The notes under the pieces are model-generated. The model was not told the origin of the DNA. It searched no databases and saw only the letters and a list, made by a program, of their open reading frames with translations. A DNA stretch of 64,000 bases from Chitinophaga hostae (GTDB taxonomy: Bacteria > Bacteroidota > Bacteroidia > Chitinophagales > Chitinophagaceae), in assembly GCF_018224885.1 (NCBI RefSeq), contig NZ_JAGTXB010000022.1, positions 62,001 through 126,000 of the forward strand. The letters run 5' to 3'. The position numbers and the translations under genes are program-made. This document shows, in pieces, positions 52,993 through 61,551 of this stretch (positions are counted from its first letter, which is position 1; each line of letters begins with the position of its first letter).

Positions 52993-55900
52993 ATGCACAA
53001 AAAGTTGCTACTATTAGCGCTAATGGGATTCCTATGCCTGCAGGCATGGGCCCAGGAGCGAAAAATTTCAGGAACCATTACGGATGATAAAGGAGGGGCA
53101 TTGCCCGGTGTTACCGTAAAGGAAGTAGGTACCAATAACGGGGTAGCCACCACGCCTGACGGGAAATTTATACTCACCTTAAAAGGCAGTTCCGACAAGC
53201 TGTCCATATCCTTTGTTGGTTTTGAAACACAAACCGTTTTATTGGGTGGCAAATCTACTTTTCATATAGCATTAAAACCAGACGCAAAAAGCCTGAAAGA
53301 TGTGGTGGTAATCGGTTACCAGGAAGTGAGACGGAAAACGGTAACAGCGGCTGTTTCCAGCGTAAAAGGCAAGGAGATAGAGAATTTACCGTCGCCCAGT
53401 TTTGATCAGTTGCTGCAGGGGCGTGCCGCCGGTTTGAACGTACAGAACTTCACCGGTGAACCGGGTGTTCGTGGCTCGTTTGTGATCAGGGGTACCACTG
53501 CTATCAGTAGAAGCGCTGATGCGGCCCGTACACTCAGCTCACCGTTATTTGTGATAGATGGTATTCCCATTTCCATGGATGATGCAGCGGCATTTGATAA
53601 CACCGGAACCAACTACATCGCCGGTTTGAACCCTAACGATATTGAATCGATCGACATCCTGAAAGATGCTTCCGCAGCGGCTATCTACGGCTCCCGCGGT
53701 GCTAACGGCGTGGTGATCGTGAAAACCAAGCGTGGTAAACCAGGCAAGCCGCAGGTGAATTTCTCCACTTACGGAGGGTTAACGCAGCAGCCTAAGTTTG
53801 AAAAAGTGTTGGGTGGTGCGGAAGAAAGACAATTCAAACTGGGGTATATGTCCAAATACATGGATGCCGACAGGATGGCGCTGGAAACACCAATGCTGTT
53901 AACAGACAGTCTGAATCCTGCATTCAACGGCGCTACTGACTGGCAGGACCTGTTTTACAAGAAGGGCATCATCCAGAACTATGACCTTTCTGTTTCCGGC
54001 GCTAACGATATGATGAACTATCGCATCAGCGGTAACTATTATGATGAAGATGGAACGGTGAAAGGAACCGGCTTTAAGCGCTATACCGTTTCTGCGGCTA
54101 TGGGCGTGAAAATGAGTTCTAAACTCAGCGTGGACGCGTTGTTCCGTTTGAGTCGCGGTGACAGGTCCCGTGGACGCGGGCAATTCCCGGGAGAAAATGT
54201 TATTCCATTATTGGATGGACAATATCTTTCTTCGCTCTTTAACCTCTCGGACGTAGATAAACGAAATTATGTAGGTGATCTTTCTTCCGGTCGTGATAAA
54301 AATATTAATGATGATATCACTGCCAGTCTTTCGCTGAACTACGACATTACCCCCAAGTTGCGCTTTGCTTCCATGGGTTCCATACAGTCCAGTGTAAACT
54401 CACGTGATATTTTCAGACCAGGGGCTCTCAATGCAGCAGGGCTTTCATACGCTCAAAGCAATAAATCACGCTATGAAAATGTGAACCTGGATAATACCCT
54501 GAACTATAATACCAACATTGTAAGCAAGGATCATCACCTGAATATATTATTGGGTAATACGATCAATAATGTAAAGAATGAATACACCGGTATCGGCAGC
54601 GGCTCATTGGGTAATGATAATATAAAAGTAGTGCAGGGTTTTGATGTTAATTACCTGGCCTATACAGATCCCTATGGTAACATCATTTCCGGCTCTAATT
54701 ATGAGTCAGCCGGTATGTTGTCATTCTTCTCGCGTATCAACTATGATTATAAAGAGAAGTACCTGTTATCCTTTGCCTACAGGGCGGATGCCTCTTCCCG
54801 TTTTGGCCGTAACAGCCGTTGGGGTTACTTCCCGTCTGTATCTGCCGGTTGGAACGTAACAGATGAGCCATTTATGGAGCCGGTAAAAAAATGGATGGAT
54901 ATGTTTAAGATCAGGGGAAGCTTCGGTGTTACCGGTAGCTTGCCCACAGGTTTTTATCTGCCTTATAATACCTACAGCATTAACCAGGGAACCTATGGTG
55001 GTTCTACCGGCGGTACCTACAACGGTGTAAATGCCGTAACCCCTAATTTCGGCGGAGGTGTGGCGCAGGATGGATTAACCTGGCAACAGGCGCTTCAAAC
55101 CAACATCGGTTTTGATGCGAGCTTTTTAAACGGACGTATCAATGTAACAGCAGACGCGTTCAACAGGGGAACTTCTAAAATGCTGTTCGACTTGCTGCTG
55201 CCGTCGACCACGGGTTACGATAAGGTAAATACGAATGCGGTGGATGTGCGTAATATCGGCGCAGAGATTAATATCCAGGCCCGTATACTTCCTCCTACCA
55301 GTGCTTTGCAATGGAGCTCCCGCTTCCTGCTGTCTTTTGTAAAAAACCAGATTGTAAAACTGCCGAATGGTAACCGTGACCTGATGGTAAACGATAACAA
55401 CACCGGTATGACCTATGTACTTACCAAAGGCAGGGCCATCAACGAGTTTTACATGATTAAGAGCAACGGGGTGTTCAAATCTGAAAAAGATATTCCGTTT
55501 AATCCCTATACCGGTGAAAAATTAACCTACTGGAATGGTAACCATACCGTACAGGCAGGCGATTTCATTTGGCAGGACCAGAATGGTGACTACGATGTGT
55601 GGGACTGGAACGACAAAGTTCGCGGGGGCAATCCGAATCCTGCAGCTACCGGCGGTTTCAGCAACACTTTCTCATATAAGGGCTTTAACCTGGAAGTATA
55701 TGTTACTTTCCTCCTGGGTCGTGATATCTACAACAAATATATGTCCGACAGGCTGATAGGATTGACTACCAATTATGCGCAGATTGCTGCCATAGACCCT
55801 GCTTCTATCGACAGCTGGCATAAAGATGGCGACAATGCTAAGTTTGCAGAGGTAATACCCTACAGCAAAAACTATTATTACCAGTTCCTGCCATTTTCTA

Positions 55901-56148
55901 CCGCCTTTGTGGAAAACGGCAGCTATGCGCGTATCAAATATGTGAACCTCTCTTACACTTTCAACCGCAAATTCCTGGATCATATCGGCTTACGTAACCT
56001 GCAGATCTATGGCGTAGTGGATAACCTGAAGATGTTCCAGAAGGCCAGTGTGCCTGATGCAGAAGCGGTGGATGAAAAAGGTACTTATACCGGTGGCGGC
56101 TATCCGATTCCGAGGAAATTTACGCTGGGTGTAAATGTTGGTTTTTAA
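52993..56148 (+). CDS. SusC/RagA family TonB-linked outer-membrane protein
   Basis: A 1051-residue nutrient importer that pairs with SusD. The signal peptide MHKKLLLLALMGFLCLQAWAQ leads to a carboxypeptidase-like domain (KISGTITDDKGGALPGVTV). The plug begins LKDVVVIGYQEVRRKTVTAAV, with PSFDQLLQGRAAGLNV, PLFVIDGIPISMDDAAAF and IESIDILKDASAAAIYGSRGANGVVIV, all canonical. The barrel ends TLGVNVGF. There is no STN domain, so it is not FecR-linked, unlike the receptor at the left edge. It heads an operon with susD 18 bp downstream, followed by a FAS1 lipoprotein and another lipoprotein. Confidence 0.96.
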   Translation: MHKKLLLLALMGFLCLQAWAQERKISGTITDDKGGALPGVTVKEVGTNNGVATTPDGKFILTLKGSSDKLSISFVGFETQTVLLGGKSTFHIALKPDAKSLKDVVVIGYQEVRRKTVTAAVSSVKGKEIENLPSPSFDQLLQGRAAGLNVQNFTGEPGVRGSFVIRGTTAISRSADAARTLSSPLFVIDGIPISMDDAAAFDNTGTNYIAGLNPNDIESIDILKDASAAAIYGSRGANGVVIVKTKRGKPGKPQVNFSTYGGLTQQPKFEKVLGGAEERQFKLGYMSKYMDADRMALETPMLLTDSLNPAFNGATDWQDLFYKKGIIQNYDLSVSGANDMMNYRISGNYYDEDGTVKGTGFKRYTVSAAMGVKMSSKLSVDALFRLSRGDRSRGRGQFPGENVIPLLDGQYLSSLFNLSDVDKRNYVGDLSSGRDKNINDDITASLSLNYDITPKLRFASMGSIQSSVNSRDIFRPGALNAAGLSYAQSNKSRYENVNLDNTLNYNTNIVSKDHHLNILLGNTINNVKNEYTGIGSGSLGNDNIKVVQGFDVNYLAYTDPYGNIISGSNYESAGMLSFFSRINYDYKEKYLLSFAYRADASSRFGRNSRWGYFPSVSAGWNVTDEPFMEPVKKWMDMFKIRGSFGVTGSLPTGFYLPYNTYSINQGTYGGSTGGTYNGVNAVTPNFGGGVAQDGLTWQQALQTNIGFDASFLNGRINVTADAFNRGTSKMLFDLLLPSTTGYDKVNTNAVDVRNIGAEINIQARILPPTSALQWSSRFLLSFVKNQIVKLPNGNRDLMVNDNNTGMTYVLTKGRAINEFYMIKSNGVFKSEKDIPFNPYTGEKLTYWNGNHTVQAGDFIWQDQNGDYDVWDWNDKVRGGNPNPAATGGFSNTFSYKGFNLEVYVTFLLGRDIYNKYMSDRLIGLTTNYAQIAAIDPASIDSWHKDGDNAKFAEVIPYSKNYYYQFLPFSTAFVENGSYARIKYVNLSYTFNRKFLDHIGLRNLQIYGVVDNLKMFQKASVPDAEAVDEKGTYTGGGYPIPRKFTLGVNVGF

Positions 56149-56166
56149 TTTTTAAAAGAAGTTGTT

Positions 56167-57723
56167 ATGAATTGTCTTAAACATATTTTCGTGGTACTCG
56201 CGGCGGGATTGGTATTATCTCCATTTACATCCTGTAAAAAGCTATTGGACCAGGACCCGATCAATTCGCCTTATGGGTCTGTATTCTGGACGAATCAACG
56301 TGATGCAGAGCAAGGCATTGCAGGTAACTACGCCTTATTGCGCAAAGCGTTAACGTCTAATACTGCTTATGACCAGAACATGTCGCATTTTGCTTATGGC
56401 TCATTACCCGCTTTTGAGTTTACAGATTATAACCAGTATGACCTGGGATTTCTTGTGAAAGGCGGTGATGGTTTTAATAATGCAGACTTCCTCGGCAGCT
56501 ACCTGGAAGGATATCATGACTGGACGCCGTATTATAAAGTGATCACACAGGCCAACCTGGTGCTGCATCATTTACCCTTAATTCCGGATGCGAAGTTCAC
56601 GGATCAGCCAACAAAAACCCGTAACCGTTTACTGGGGGAAGCTTACTTCCTCCGTGCCTTCACTTATTTTTATATGGCCCGTATCTGGGGAGATCTGCCG
56701 CAGGTACTCGCTTATGATAATGACCCGGGTCATTCTGTAAACCTGCCGCGTGTAAATGAAAAAATTATACTCGACAGTTGCGTGAGAGATCTGAAAAACG
56801 CGATCAGCCTGTTGCCAATGGCATATACCAATGGCTCAGAAAGAGCGGTGAGAGCTAACAAAGGCGCTGCTTTTGGTTTACTGGCCCATGTATATATGTG
56901 GAAAAATTTCCTGAATAAAGGGAGCGTAGCTGCTGACCTTACCAATGCCATCGCCGCAGTAGATTCAGTGGTAGCGAGCGGTCAATACCAACTGTTGCCT
57001 GCTGAAAGTTATCCGAAAATATTCCATGGTAAATCCAATGAAGGTGTTTTCGAAATTAATATGCAGGTAGGAAATGGTGAACAACAGGTAGAGAAAGGTT
57101 TCTACTATTCTACCCTGAAAGAACCTTTTATCCAGCAAAAGAGCGGCAAACCTGATGCACCTAACCTGGAGCTGATCGGTAACCTCTATGGCGACAATAC
57201 GCCCGATGTACGTTTACAATATTTCTTCTCTACACTGGATGCGGATAAACCTTACAATTCTGTGATCTGCAAATTTGCAGGACCTAACCGGGAGAATATT
57301 TACTACAAAAACCCGGCTACCTTCACCGGTGCGGCTGTTGACGCCAACATCATTGTAATGCGTTATGCAGATCTGCTTCTTTTGCGTGCCGAAGCCTATG
57401 CCGATCAGGCTAATATGAGCGCTGCACTGGCAGATATCAATACGGTAAGAGCCAGGGCACATGCGGATTTACTGACGCCGGACGATATAGATGATATTAA
57501 ATGGGAAGTAATGCGTGAACGCTCCCGCGAGTTATATGCAGAAGGCCAACGCTGGTTTGACCTGGTACGCACAGGTTTGCTGACGAATGCTGAGATTGCC
57601 GGCGGTAACTTCCCGCAGAGCCGCTTCGATGCGGGCGGTTGGAAATGGCCGGTAGGACGTGTATTGTTCCTGAACAACAATGTTATTACACAAAATCCTT
57701 TCTGGCTGGGAAGAGTGAAGTAG
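56167..57723 (+). CDS. SusD/RagB family nutrient-binding lipoprotein
   Basis: A 518-residue surface lipoprotein, signal MNCLKHIFVVLAAGLVLSPF followed by lipobox FTSC. SusD features are the N-terminal KLLDQDPINSPYGSVFWTNQRDAEQGIAGNYALL, the TPR-like helices with NRLLGEAYFLRAFTYFYMARIWGDLPQVL, LLAHVYMWKN, and the C-terminal IVMRYADLLLLRAEAYADQ with VMRERSRELYAEGQRWFDLVRTG. It caps the SusC channel and binds the substrate, usually a glycan or peptide. No glycoside hydrolase is encoded nearby, so the substrate type is open. Confidence 0.96.
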   Translation: MNCLKHIFVVLAAGLVLSPFTSCKKLLDQDPINSPYGSVFWTNQRDAEQGIAGNYALLRKALTSNTAYDQNMSHFAYGSLPAFEFTDYNQYDLGFLVKGGDGFNNADFLGSYLEGYHDWTPYYKVITQANLVLHHLPLIPDAKFTDQPTKTRNRLLGEAYFLRAFTYFYMARIWGDLPQVLAYDNDPGHSVNLPRVNEKIILDSCVRDLKNAISLLPMAYTNGSERAVRANKGAAFGLLAHVYMWKNFLNKGSVAADLTNAIAAVDSVVASGQYQLLPAESYPKIFHGKSNEGVFEINMQVGNGEQQVEKGFYYSTLKEPFIQQKSGKPDAPNLELIGNLYGDNTPDVRLQYFFSTLDADKPYNSVICKFAGPNRENIYYKNPATFTGAAVDANIIVMRYADLLLLRAEAYADQANMSAALADINTVRARAHADLLTPDDIDDIKWEVMRERSRELYAEGQRWFDLVRTGLLTNAEIAGGNFPQSRFDAGGWKWPVGRVLFLNNNVITQNPFWLGRVK

Positions 57724-57756
57724 TGCAAATTATTATGACCGTTTAAAAGAACTGAC

Positions 57757-58431
57757 ATGAAAAAATCAAACATATTAACAACAAAAGGCGGATGGGTGTT
57801 ATTGCTGGCAGTGCTGTTGTTTGCTGCCTGCAAAAAAGATGACCACTTTGTAGGGGGAAGTCTTACGAAAGACCATACCGATTTAACCACCTATGATTAC
57901 CTCAAGGCGAACCCGCTTTTTGATACGCTGATCCTGCTGATAGACAAGGCCGGCCTGAAAGAAACGATTAATAGCAACATCACTTTCATGGCGCCTACGG
58001 ATTATTCTATCAAACAGTTTCTGAAAGTTCGGACCAAGGAACTGCAGGATGAACTGAACGATGAAAACGTGTTATATACACTGGATAGTCTTAAAGCCCC
58101 CGAGGTCCGCGACTCCCTGATGGCCTATATGTATGATGGTAAGATCCAGCGTTCAGATCTTTCCCTGGAACAACAGATCTATAAAAATAAGGTAGGAGAA
58201 AACTTTGACATCAGGTTAAAGAAAACCGACCAGTACGGTGGTATCCTGTCTGAAGGTGTGCGGTATATCTATGTAGCAAAAATTATCAACGGACTGGATC
58301 CTGATCCGCTGCCGGATGACTTCCCACAGGGAGACCGGGATATTGAAGACCTGCTGCAAACCACGGGTATCATCACCAAAACAGGCGTACTGCACGTATT
58401 AGCCAATACACACGCTTTTTACTGGAAGTAG
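57757..58431 (+). CDS. FAS1 (fasciclin) domain lipoprotein
   Basis: A 224-residue lipoprotein (MLLAVLLFAACKK type lipobox FAAC at ~25-28). One FAS1 domain: TTYDYLKANPLFDTLILLID, the H1-like INSNITFMAPTDYSIKQFL, and a late segment LSEGVRYIYVAKI with TGVLHVLANTHAFYW, the usual H2-like end. FAS1 domains are adhesion or ligand-binding modules. It follows susD by 33 bp in the same operon and is likely a surface accessory protein of the SusCD complex. Confidence 0.85.
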   Translation: MKKSNILTTKGGWVLLLAVLLFAACKKDDHFVGGSLTKDHTDLTTYDYLKANPLFDTLILLIDKAGLKETINSNITFMAPTDYSIKQFLKVRTKELQDELNDENVLYTLDSLKAPEVRDSLMAYMYDGKIQRSDLSLEQQIYKNKVGENFDIRLKKTDQYGGILSEGVRYIYVAKIINGLDPDPLPDDFPQGDRDIEDLLQTTGIITKTGVLHVLANTHAFYWK

Positions 58432-58455
58432 TCTTACCACAATAAACTTAACATT

Positions 58456-59445
58456 ATGTCTGATAAATATAATCTGAAAAAATTACTGGGAGCTGCTATC
58501 CTGTTGGGTATTCTGGCCGGAGGTTGTAAGAAAATAGACGAAGGGTTTTTAAGCGATGGACTGTATGTGCCTGATGCTCCTCTCGTTATCCAGCGTGGAA
58601 ACCCATTCCAGAAAACGAGTGCCATTCTTGCGGATGGTACCACCCAACCTATGACCATTAAATTAGTGGATGTAAGAAGGGCTGATACGCACAAACATGC
58701 GGATGAGTTTTTTAAAGAATACCCGGTATACGTATATACTGCTGCTGTAAATCCCGCAGAGGATACCACTATTGAACAGGTGAATAAAAAACGTACGCTA
58801 AAGCAGTTAAAACCATACGAATTCCTGAGCAGCGGTCAGTTTATATTCAATGGAGCTACCGATAGTTTGCCGCTTGGCGTTACTTATGAATACGACATTG
58901 AAGTATCCAACGTAGCAGGTTCAAAGCTGTACAAGAATATAGCGACAATGACCACCATTGATCCGCCATTGATCACAGAAACAACCGCCAACTGTAACCT
59001 GTTCCCGGATGACGGATCTGCTACCATTCCAATGGGGCAGCCTACCATGACTATTACCAGGGTGAAAGAAAGTGGTGCCTCTGTAATTCTGAAAATAACA
59101 GATAAGAACGGTAATCCTTTCAATCCTAAAAAAGGAGAGATCATCAAGCGTGGTGATCGTCCTATTTTCGAGAACTATGCAAGATTCCATCCAATTGAAT
59201 ATACAGACACTGCTATGATCTGTAATTTCGAAATTGCACCGTTCCCGTTGAGCAAATATTCAAATGGAGGCACTAACTGGAACTACCTGATGTATTACCG
59301 TATTCCTTCTGCATTTGTGTCGATTGACAAAACGCTGACCACCAAAGTTGGTAGTGTGAACCCACTGTTCGCATTTCGATTGATGAAGGCGGGTGTGTAT
59401 GTTGTAGAACTGAGAATGCCGAAAACGACAAGAGTTAGTAAATAG
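58456..59445 (+). CDS. Lipoprotein of the SusCD operon (DUF5007-like)
   Basis: A 329-residue lipoprotein with signal LLGAAILLGILAGGCKK and lipobox AGGC. It resembles the uncharacterised DUF5007-type lipoproteins that close SusCD-FAS1 operons in Bacteroidota; this assignment is from memory of the context and length. The sequence is beta-rich (GVTYEYDIEVSNVAGSKLY, TMTITRVKESGASVILKITD). It begins 24 bp after the FAS1 gene and is followed by a terminator. It probably sits on the surface beside SusD. Substrate unknown. Confidence 0.7.
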   Translation: MSDKYNLKKLLGAAILLGILAGGCKKIDEGFLSDGLYVPDAPLVIQRGNPFQKTSAILADGTTQPMTIKLVDVRRADTHKHADEFFKEYPVYVYTAAVNPAEDTTIEQVNKKRTLKQLKPYEFLSSGQFIFNGATDSLPLGVTYEYDIEVSNVAGSKLYKNIATMTTIDPPLITETTANCNLFPDDGSATIPMGQPTMTITRVKESGASVILKITDKNGNPFNPKKGEIIKRGDRPIFENYARFHPIEYTDTAMICNFEIAPFPLSKYSNGGTNWNYLMYYRIPSAFVSIDKTLTTKVGSVNPLFAFRLMKAGVYVVELRMPKTTRVSK

Positions 59446-59471
59446 CCTGTTGGGAGCACTATAAAAACAAT

Positions 59472-59500
59472 GAGAGGAGTACATGTATTGTACTCCTCTC
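59472..59500. terminator. Two-way terminator after the SusCD operon
   Basis: GAGAGGAGTACA and TGTACTCCTCTC form a perfect 12 bp stem around a 5-nt loop. On the minus strand it is followed by ATTGTTTTT. It separates the converging SusCD operon and the ggt operon. Confidence 0.85.
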
Positions 59501-59527
59501 GCCGTTTATATCCATTCGTCTTAAGTC

Positions 59528-60571
59528 TTAATGTAAATACTCCCCGATAAACCTATGCAGCGTCGCCATATCTTCCTGCAAATGCAAGGCACTCACTACC
59601 GCCCTGTTTACCGGCTCACTGTGCGGCTGCGGATAAGGGAAGCTGGAAATGATAATATCCCTGTCCTGCAGATATTGTACAAGCCCGTCACCAGCCGGCA
59701 AAATAAACGCAGGCAGGGCATGCGGATTATGCACACTACTGCCTGCGCTGAGATGCAGCAGGTAGGCAATATTCTGTTGGAGCGACATCCGCATTTTCCG
59801 GACCAGTTCACCGGCATGCAGCCAGGCATGTGCGTGAGCGGGCATCATGGGAGTGCTTCCCGAATAGATGGGTAATTTTTTCAATGCGGTGATGTCTGCC
59901 GCATGCCCGGCAATAACACCGCCCTGGAGACTATAAGCCTTGGCAGTGGAAGCGGTGATCAGGTAACGCAGGGCGGGCGATTGTGGTAAAAAATGAACGG
60001 CTCCTTGTCCTGCAGGACCCAGGATACCGATACCATGCGAATCGTCTGCTACCACCAGCACTTTGCGTTGCAACTCCTGCAGCCAGTGAAATGGGTGAAT
60101 AGTGCTGGTCAGCGGGTTGACGGTATCGGTAATAATAGCGAAGTGATGGTCGGGATGTGTATTAACCAGTTCAATGGTATGGGTGATCCATTCTTCCCGG
60201 GATATAGCAGGGAGAAGCGGTTCCTGGTACCATAACGAGGGGTGGCTGCCTGGCGCATACAGCAGCTCTCCGCAGCCGGCTGCATATTGTACTGTAGCCT
60301 GGGAGGCCAGGAAGCCGGATGAAAATACGGTGGCAGCCTGTTGTTGCAGGTGAACCGCCAGCGCATGCTCTATTTCTTCGTATATAGATAAACGTAAGTT
60401 ACCTGCCCTGGAAGAGGGAAACAGCGCTCCGTATTTCTCAATGCCCTCTATCACGAGCGCTTTGAAAGCGGGGAGCTGGTGCAGCCCCAGGTAAGCAAAC
60501 CCGGAAAAAAAGAGACAGGTGCGGTCTTCCAGTACTACTGTTCTGCCGGGCGTATTATCTGTATATAACAT
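59528..60571 (-). CDS. Alpha-oxoamine synthase-like PLP enzyme (BioF/KBL family)
   Basis: A 347-residue fold-type I PLP protein. The family marks are FFSGFAYLGLHQLP near the start (normal NYLGL), ATVFSSGFLASQATV, VADDSHGIGILGPAGQG with D176/D177 and H179, and K211 in LITASTAKAYSLQGGVIAG, the PLP Schiff-base lysine. It is about 40 residues shorter than typical BioF (~390), mostly at the N-terminus. Members condense an amino acid with an acyl-CoA (biotin, sphingolipid, threonine breakdown). With no bio genes beside it, the role is unclear; a sphingolipid or small-molecule use is possible. It is the last gene of the ggt operon, 5 bp after the lipoprotein stop. Confidence 0.8.
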   Translation of the reverse strand: MLYTDNTPGRTVVLEDRTCLFFSGFAYLGLHQLPAFKALVIEGIEKYGALFPSSRAGNLRLSIYEEIEHALAVHLQQQAATVFSSGFLASQATVQYAAGCGELLYAPGSHPSLWYQEPLLPAISREEWITHTIELVNTHPDHHFAIITDTVNPLTSTIHPFHWLQELQRKVLVVADDSHGIGILGPAGQGAVHFLPQSPALRYLITASTAKAYSLQGGVIAGHAADITALKKLPIYSGSTPMMPAHAHAWLHAGELVRKMRMSLQQNIAYLLHLSAGSSVHNPHALPAFILPAGDGLVQYLQDRDIIISSFPYPQPHSEPVNRAVVSALHLQEDMATLHRFIGEYLH

Positions 60572-60576
60572 GACGT

Positions 60577-60999
60577 TTATTCTTTCTTAGTACATAAGAT
60601 AAACTGAAAATCGGTGGAGGTTACCTGCATGTCAAAGTAATCATCTGTGAGTTTGGTTACAGTGACCAGGTTTTCTACTTTGCGGTCGCCGTTCTTCGCC
60701 GTAACAGAGATCATAGCGCCGTTGCTGAGAATAAAATATTTGCCGGTATCAGATCTGCCGGCGATGGTAGCCACAAAAACGTTATGATCCAGGAACTGGT
60801 AATAAGCATCCCGGTAATAACCTTTTTTCAGGTCTTGTGCCTGTATGTACTGCGTGTTGCTGATAGGCGATTCCGGCGGGATTTTTACATCGTACACCCG
60901 CCACTTTTTATTCATCAGCAGCTCGTTGTTTTTTTTGCCTTGGCAGGCTGTTATTACCAGCATAGTGGAAATAACGGCCAGGACTATACGTATTTTCAT
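60577..60999 (-). CDS. Small lipoprotein of unknown function
   Basis: A 140-residue lipoprotein (MKIRIVLAVISTMLVITAC, lipobox ITAC) with a lipocalin-like pattern: KKWRVYDVKIPPE, GYYRDAYYQFLDHNVFVA, GRSDTGKYFILSNG, DFQFIL. Similar small lipocalin-like lipoproteins are common in Bacteroidota. It is tightly placed, 3 bp after the DUF1572 gene. Confidence 0.75.
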   Translation of the reverse strand: MKIRIVLAVISTMLVITACQGKKNNELLMNKKWRVYDVKIPPESPISNTQYIQAQDLKKGYYRDAYYQFLDHNVFVATIAGRSDTGKYFILSNGAMISVTAKNGDRKVENLVTVTKLTDDYFDMQVTSTDFQFILCTKKE

Positions 61000-61002
61000 G
61001 AA

Positions 61003-61533
61003 CTATTTATTCCCCATTTTATCCTTATTGTATGCCGCAGATCCTCCTTTTGGGATAGACAGGCTTTGCCACTGATCTTTCAGGATCATTTTACCAATAT
61101 ACACTATTTGTCCCACGTGGTAGGGTACATGTGCCATTTGGCGATTGATGGCATCTATTACGATATGTGGTTCGTTGCGGATGAAAACGGTTCTGTCGAG
61201 GTCCGTTTCCTGCAAACTGCCGATCGCCTTCATCATGCAATCCCAGCCGCTGTTCCATAGTTGTAACAGTTGTTCGGCAGCAATATTGTTTTCTTCAAAT
61301 TCAAGGTCCCTGTTACGGTTGGATTTCTCTCCATCGGTTGTTAGGAAGTCGGTCCAGCGCGATAACATGTTGCCATGCAGGTGTTGGATAATCAGGGCAA
61401 TGCTGTTGGGTTCCCCATCGGGTTGCCAGTGGAGCTGTGCGGTGCTAAGCCTTTCAATGGTTTTAACACCCAGCTGCCGGTGCGTTTCCAGTCGCTGTAA
61501 CGCACTTTGTAAGTAAATGGATTGAATGGACAT
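61003..61533 (-). CDS. DUF1572/DinB-like protein
   Basis: A 176-residue protein of the DinB-like helical bundle superfamily, DUF1572 group. The group motif is IIQHLHGNMLSRWTDFLTTDGEK near 48-70. LEFEENNIAAEQLLQLWNSGW and QMAHVPYHVGQIVYIGKMI at ~131 follow, with three His that could bind a metal. Many such proteins are thiol-dependent or metal-dependent transferases, but members of this group are uncharacterised. It starts 18 bp after ggt stops. Confidence 0.85.
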   Translation of the reverse strand: MSIQSIYLQSALQRLETHRQLGVKTIERLSTAQLHWQPDGEPNSIALIIQHLHGNMLSRWTDFLTTDGEKSNRNRDLEFEENNIAAEQLLQLWNSGWDCMMKAIGSLQETDLDRTVFIRNEPHIVIDAINRQMAHVPYHVGQIVYIGKMILKDQWQSLSIPKGGSAAYNKDKMGNK

Positions 61534-61551
61534 TGGTATAATTATTTTGAA

